A stretch of DNA of 7,521 nucleotides from Eubacteriales Family XIII. Incertae Sedis bacterium (GTDB lineage Bacteria; Bacillota_A; Clostridia; Peptostreptococcales; Anaerovoracaceae): NCBI GenBank assembly GCA_031278145.1, contig JAITLA010000019.1, positions 1 to 7,521 of the forward strand. Direction: 5' to 3'. The notes beneath the pieces are model-generated. The model did not search any database and was not told the DNA's origin. It saw only the letters and a program-made list of their open reading frames with translations. Position 1 is the stretch's first letter; every line of letters starts with the position of its first letter. Position numbers and translations under genes: made by a program. Of this stretch, positions 6,056-7,521 are shown piece after piece.

Positions 6056-6499
6056 ATGCACAAGGCCAATTCGCGCTCGGTCCTGTTTCTGACCGAGCTT
6101 ATCATCGCCATACTGATCTTCGCCCTCAGCATGGGCATCTGCGGCGGCGTCTTCGCGAGCGCCTTCATGACGGCGACGGCCGGAACGAATCTGAACAAGG
6201 CCGTCTTCCTCTCGGAGAGCGCGGCGGAGGCCTTTCACGCCTACGACGACCGCGCGGACTTCGCGGCCGCCATCGGCGCCGCCCTGTCGGAGGACGGCGA
6301 CGGCGCGACCGTGTATTACGACGAGGGCTGGCAGCCCGGGAGCGCGCCGGACGACGCGCCGTATGCGCTGCGCGTCCGCTTCTCTGAGGACGGCGTTCTC
6401 GTGCGCGCGGAAATCGAGGTTCTGCGAAACGCGCAATCCATATTCGAATTGACCGCGATCAAGAATACCGCGCTGACGCCGGGGAGGTCATTGCGATGA
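6056..6499 (+). CDS. Minor-pilin-like protein with non-canonical prepilin N-terminus
   Basis: The 147-residue product begins MHKANSRSVLFLTELIIAILIFALS. The segment L-F-L-T-E-L-I-I-A-I has the spacing of a mature pilin N-terminus, with Glu14 at the +5 position and a hydrophobic run at about 9-35, but the -1 residue would be Val10-Leu region rather than Gly. The body is alanine-rich with SESAAEAFHAYDD, then a beta part (YALRVRFSEDGVLVRAEIEVL). The start ATG at 6056 is chosen because GGGGGTGA (6043-6050) lies 5 nt upstream; a GTG at 6047 in the same frame overlaps that site. It overlaps the next gene by ATGA (6496-6499), a sign of translational coupling. The best reading is a minor pilin or pseudopilin whose leader is shortened or whose peptidase has a changed specificity. 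Confidence 0.82.
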   Translation: MHKANSRSVLFLTELIIAILIFALSMGICGGVFASAFMTATAGTNLNKAVFLSESAAEAFHAYDDRADFAAAIGAALSEDGDGATVYYDEGWQPGSAPDDAPYALRVRFSEDGVLVRAEIEVLRNAQSIFELTAIKNTALTPGRSLR

Positions 6500-6984
6500 A
6501 GGACAACAAGAATCCGCATTCCGCCTCCGGCATCGGGGTGGTCACGCTCTTTGTCGTGCTGCTCATCCTGTGCCTCACCGTGTTTTCGGTGCTGACCTTC
6601 GCCTCCGCCAACGCGGACATGCGGCTCTCCGCAAAGAATTCCGAGATGGTGGAAGCCTATTACGCCGCCGACAACGCCGCAACGCAAATCAGCGCGGAGG
6701 TGACGGCGTTCTGGAAGGCGGGTGCGCCGAAGCCGGACGCGCGCGCGATGGCGGCGCTCGAGGAGAAGATCGCCTCGGGCCACGATGCCGCGGTCGTCCA
6801 CGCCGATGTCCGAGAGGACGGCGAGGGCCTGCTCGTGTCCTACGGCCTCTTTGTGGATACCCTTTTGACGCTCGAAGTGACGCTTTCCCTGCCCCGGGGC
6901 GGCGAATGCGAGGTTTTGAGTTGGCGCGTCATGGCCGAGGAACCGAGCTTCGAGGAGGATATGCTGCCGGTATGGGAGGGATAA
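6496..6984 (+). CDS. Small membrane protein resembling PilX-type minor pilins
   Basis: The 162-residue product has a short basic N-end, then [28 protein letters not shown], a membrane segment at about 13-38. It is followed by an amphipathic region with [23 protein letters not shown]. The order (Gly near the membrane start, then an A-x-x-A-A/D/E pattern such as YYAADNAA) resembles the PilX N-terminal region and related minor pilins, though no clear domain can be named. The rest is mixed, with an acidic C-end ([15 protein letters not shown]). A very good ribosome site, GGGGAGGT (6481-6488), lies 7 nt before the ATG and inside the previous gene. It ends 7 nt before the ATPase gene. A pilus-system role comes from position and layout. 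Confidence 0.8.
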   Translation: MKDNKNPHSASGIGVVTLFVVLLILCLTVFSVLTFASANADMRLSAKNSEMVEAYYAADNAATQISAEVTAFWKAGAPKPDARAMAALEEKIASGHDAAVVHADVREDGEGLLVSYGLFVDTLLTLEVTLSLPRGGECEVLSWRVMAEEPSFEEDMLPVWEG

Positions 6985-6991
6985 TATCGAT

Positions 6992-7521
6992 ATGAGCATT
7001 CAGGACGTATTGCGGCACGCGATTGAAATCAAGGCTTCCGACGTGATATTGGTGCCGGGCCTGCCCGTTTCCTACAAGGCCGGCGGCAGCATACACAGGG
7101 ACGAAGACACGAAGCAGACGCCCGACACCATTCAGGCGATGGTGCGCGAGATGTACGCGTATGCCGGCAACCGCAGCATGGACATGGTATCGGAGGGCGA
7201 CGACGATTTCTCCTTCTCCCTTCCGGGCCTCGCGCGCTTCCGCATCAACGTGTTCAAGCAGCGCAATTCCCTGGCGAGCGTCATCCGGATCGTTTCCTTC
7301 GACCTGCCCGACAGGCACGACCTGCGCATCCCGGACAACGTCATAGCCCTCGCGCAGCATACGCGGGGCCTCGTGCTTGTGACGGGACCGGCCGGCAGCG
7401 GCAAGTCCACGACGCTGGCCTGTCTGATCGACGCCATCAACTCCACGCGCAACGCGCATATCATCACGATAGAGGACCCCATAGAATACCTGCACCACCA
7501 CAAGCGAAGCGTCGTCACGCA
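6992..7521 (+). CDS. PilT-type AAA+ secretion ATPase (3' end cut off by window)
   Basis: The first 176 residues are present. PilT-type ATPases are cytoplasmic hexamers that drive pilus retraction, while close relatives drive assembly. Residues 1-105 form the N-terminal PAS-like domain ([21 protein letters not shown], like the usual KASDLHL...PP...RxxG). A Walker A motif GPAGSGKST is at 132-140, with Ala where PilT usually has Thr. The Asp-box stretch [12 protein letters not shown] is at 157-168, followed by HHKRSVVT as in PilT. Walker B and the His box would lie beyond the window. The short N-terminal part favours PilT over PilB/GspE, which carry a longer N-domain. GGAGGG at 6975-6980 is the ribosome site, 11 nt before the ATG. 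No second ATPase or prepilin peptidase is in the window, so which step this ATPase drives is open. Confidence 0.93.
   Translation, partial: MSIQDVLRHAIEIKASDVILVPGLPVSYKAGGSIHRDEDTKQTPDTIQAMVREMYAYAGNRSMDMVSEGDDDFSFSLPGLARFRINVFKQRNSLASVIRIVSFDLPDRHDLRIPDNVIALAQHTRGLVLVTGPAGSGKSTTLACLIDAINSTRNAHIITIEDPIEYLHHHKRSVVT

Noticed and set aside
3041..7521. LPXTG-type sortase substrate among the downstream genes
   Set aside because: No LPxTG-like motif followed by a hydrophobic segment and basic tail is found at any C-terminus; ALTPGRSLR at the end of the 6056 gene lacks the hydrophobic part.

Overview
The window is GC-rich DNA with every gene on the plus strand. It looks like a high-GC member of the Clostridia (Firmicutes), probably a gut lineage. 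The reasons are good sigma-A promoters, GGAGG-type ribosome binding sites, a clostridial-looking sortase, a DUF4860-like protein, and a type IV pilus-like gene set of the kind found in monoderm Clostridia. The lineage is an inference from gene content; no rRNA gene is present.

Layout. Bases 2-133 are the 3' end of an alanine-rich gene that resembles a DUF4116 repeat. Bases 134-443 are intergenic. They hold a 28-bp tandem repeat, two further hairpins, a short palindrome, and a near-consensus promoter with a leader. Bases 444-1685 encode a SARP/AfsR-like regulator: a winged helix, a bacterial transcriptional activator domain (BTAD), and a C-terminal domain that looks like a degenerate GGDEF fold. 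Bases 1686-2167 hold a chain of hairpins ending in an intrinsic terminator, then an AT-rich promoter region and a strong leader stem-loop. Bases 2168-2977 encode a membrane-anchored sortase. An extended -10 promoter follows, then a secreted transglutaminase-like protein (3041-4015). After it comes a tight cluster: a GspF/PilC-type platform protein, four small single-membrane-segment proteins that look like pilin or minor-pilin components, and a PilT-type ATPase cut off by the window end.

How they may work together. The pilus-like genes from 4043 onward are separated by 57 nt or less, and two junctions overlap or nearly overlap, so they form one operon. The transglutaminase-like gene, 27 nt upstream of it, is probably its first gene. 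The sortase and the transglutaminase-like protein are both extracytoplasmic enzymes that could process or crosslink surface proteins, but no LPXTG-type substrate is visible here. The BTAD regulator may control the sortase promoter: two heptamers spaced 11 bp sit where a -35 box should be, which is the architecture known for SARP activators. The most notable points are this regulator-promoter pairing, the GGDEF-like domain without its catalytic motif, and a pilus-like operon whose small subunits lack a canonical prepilin cleavage site.
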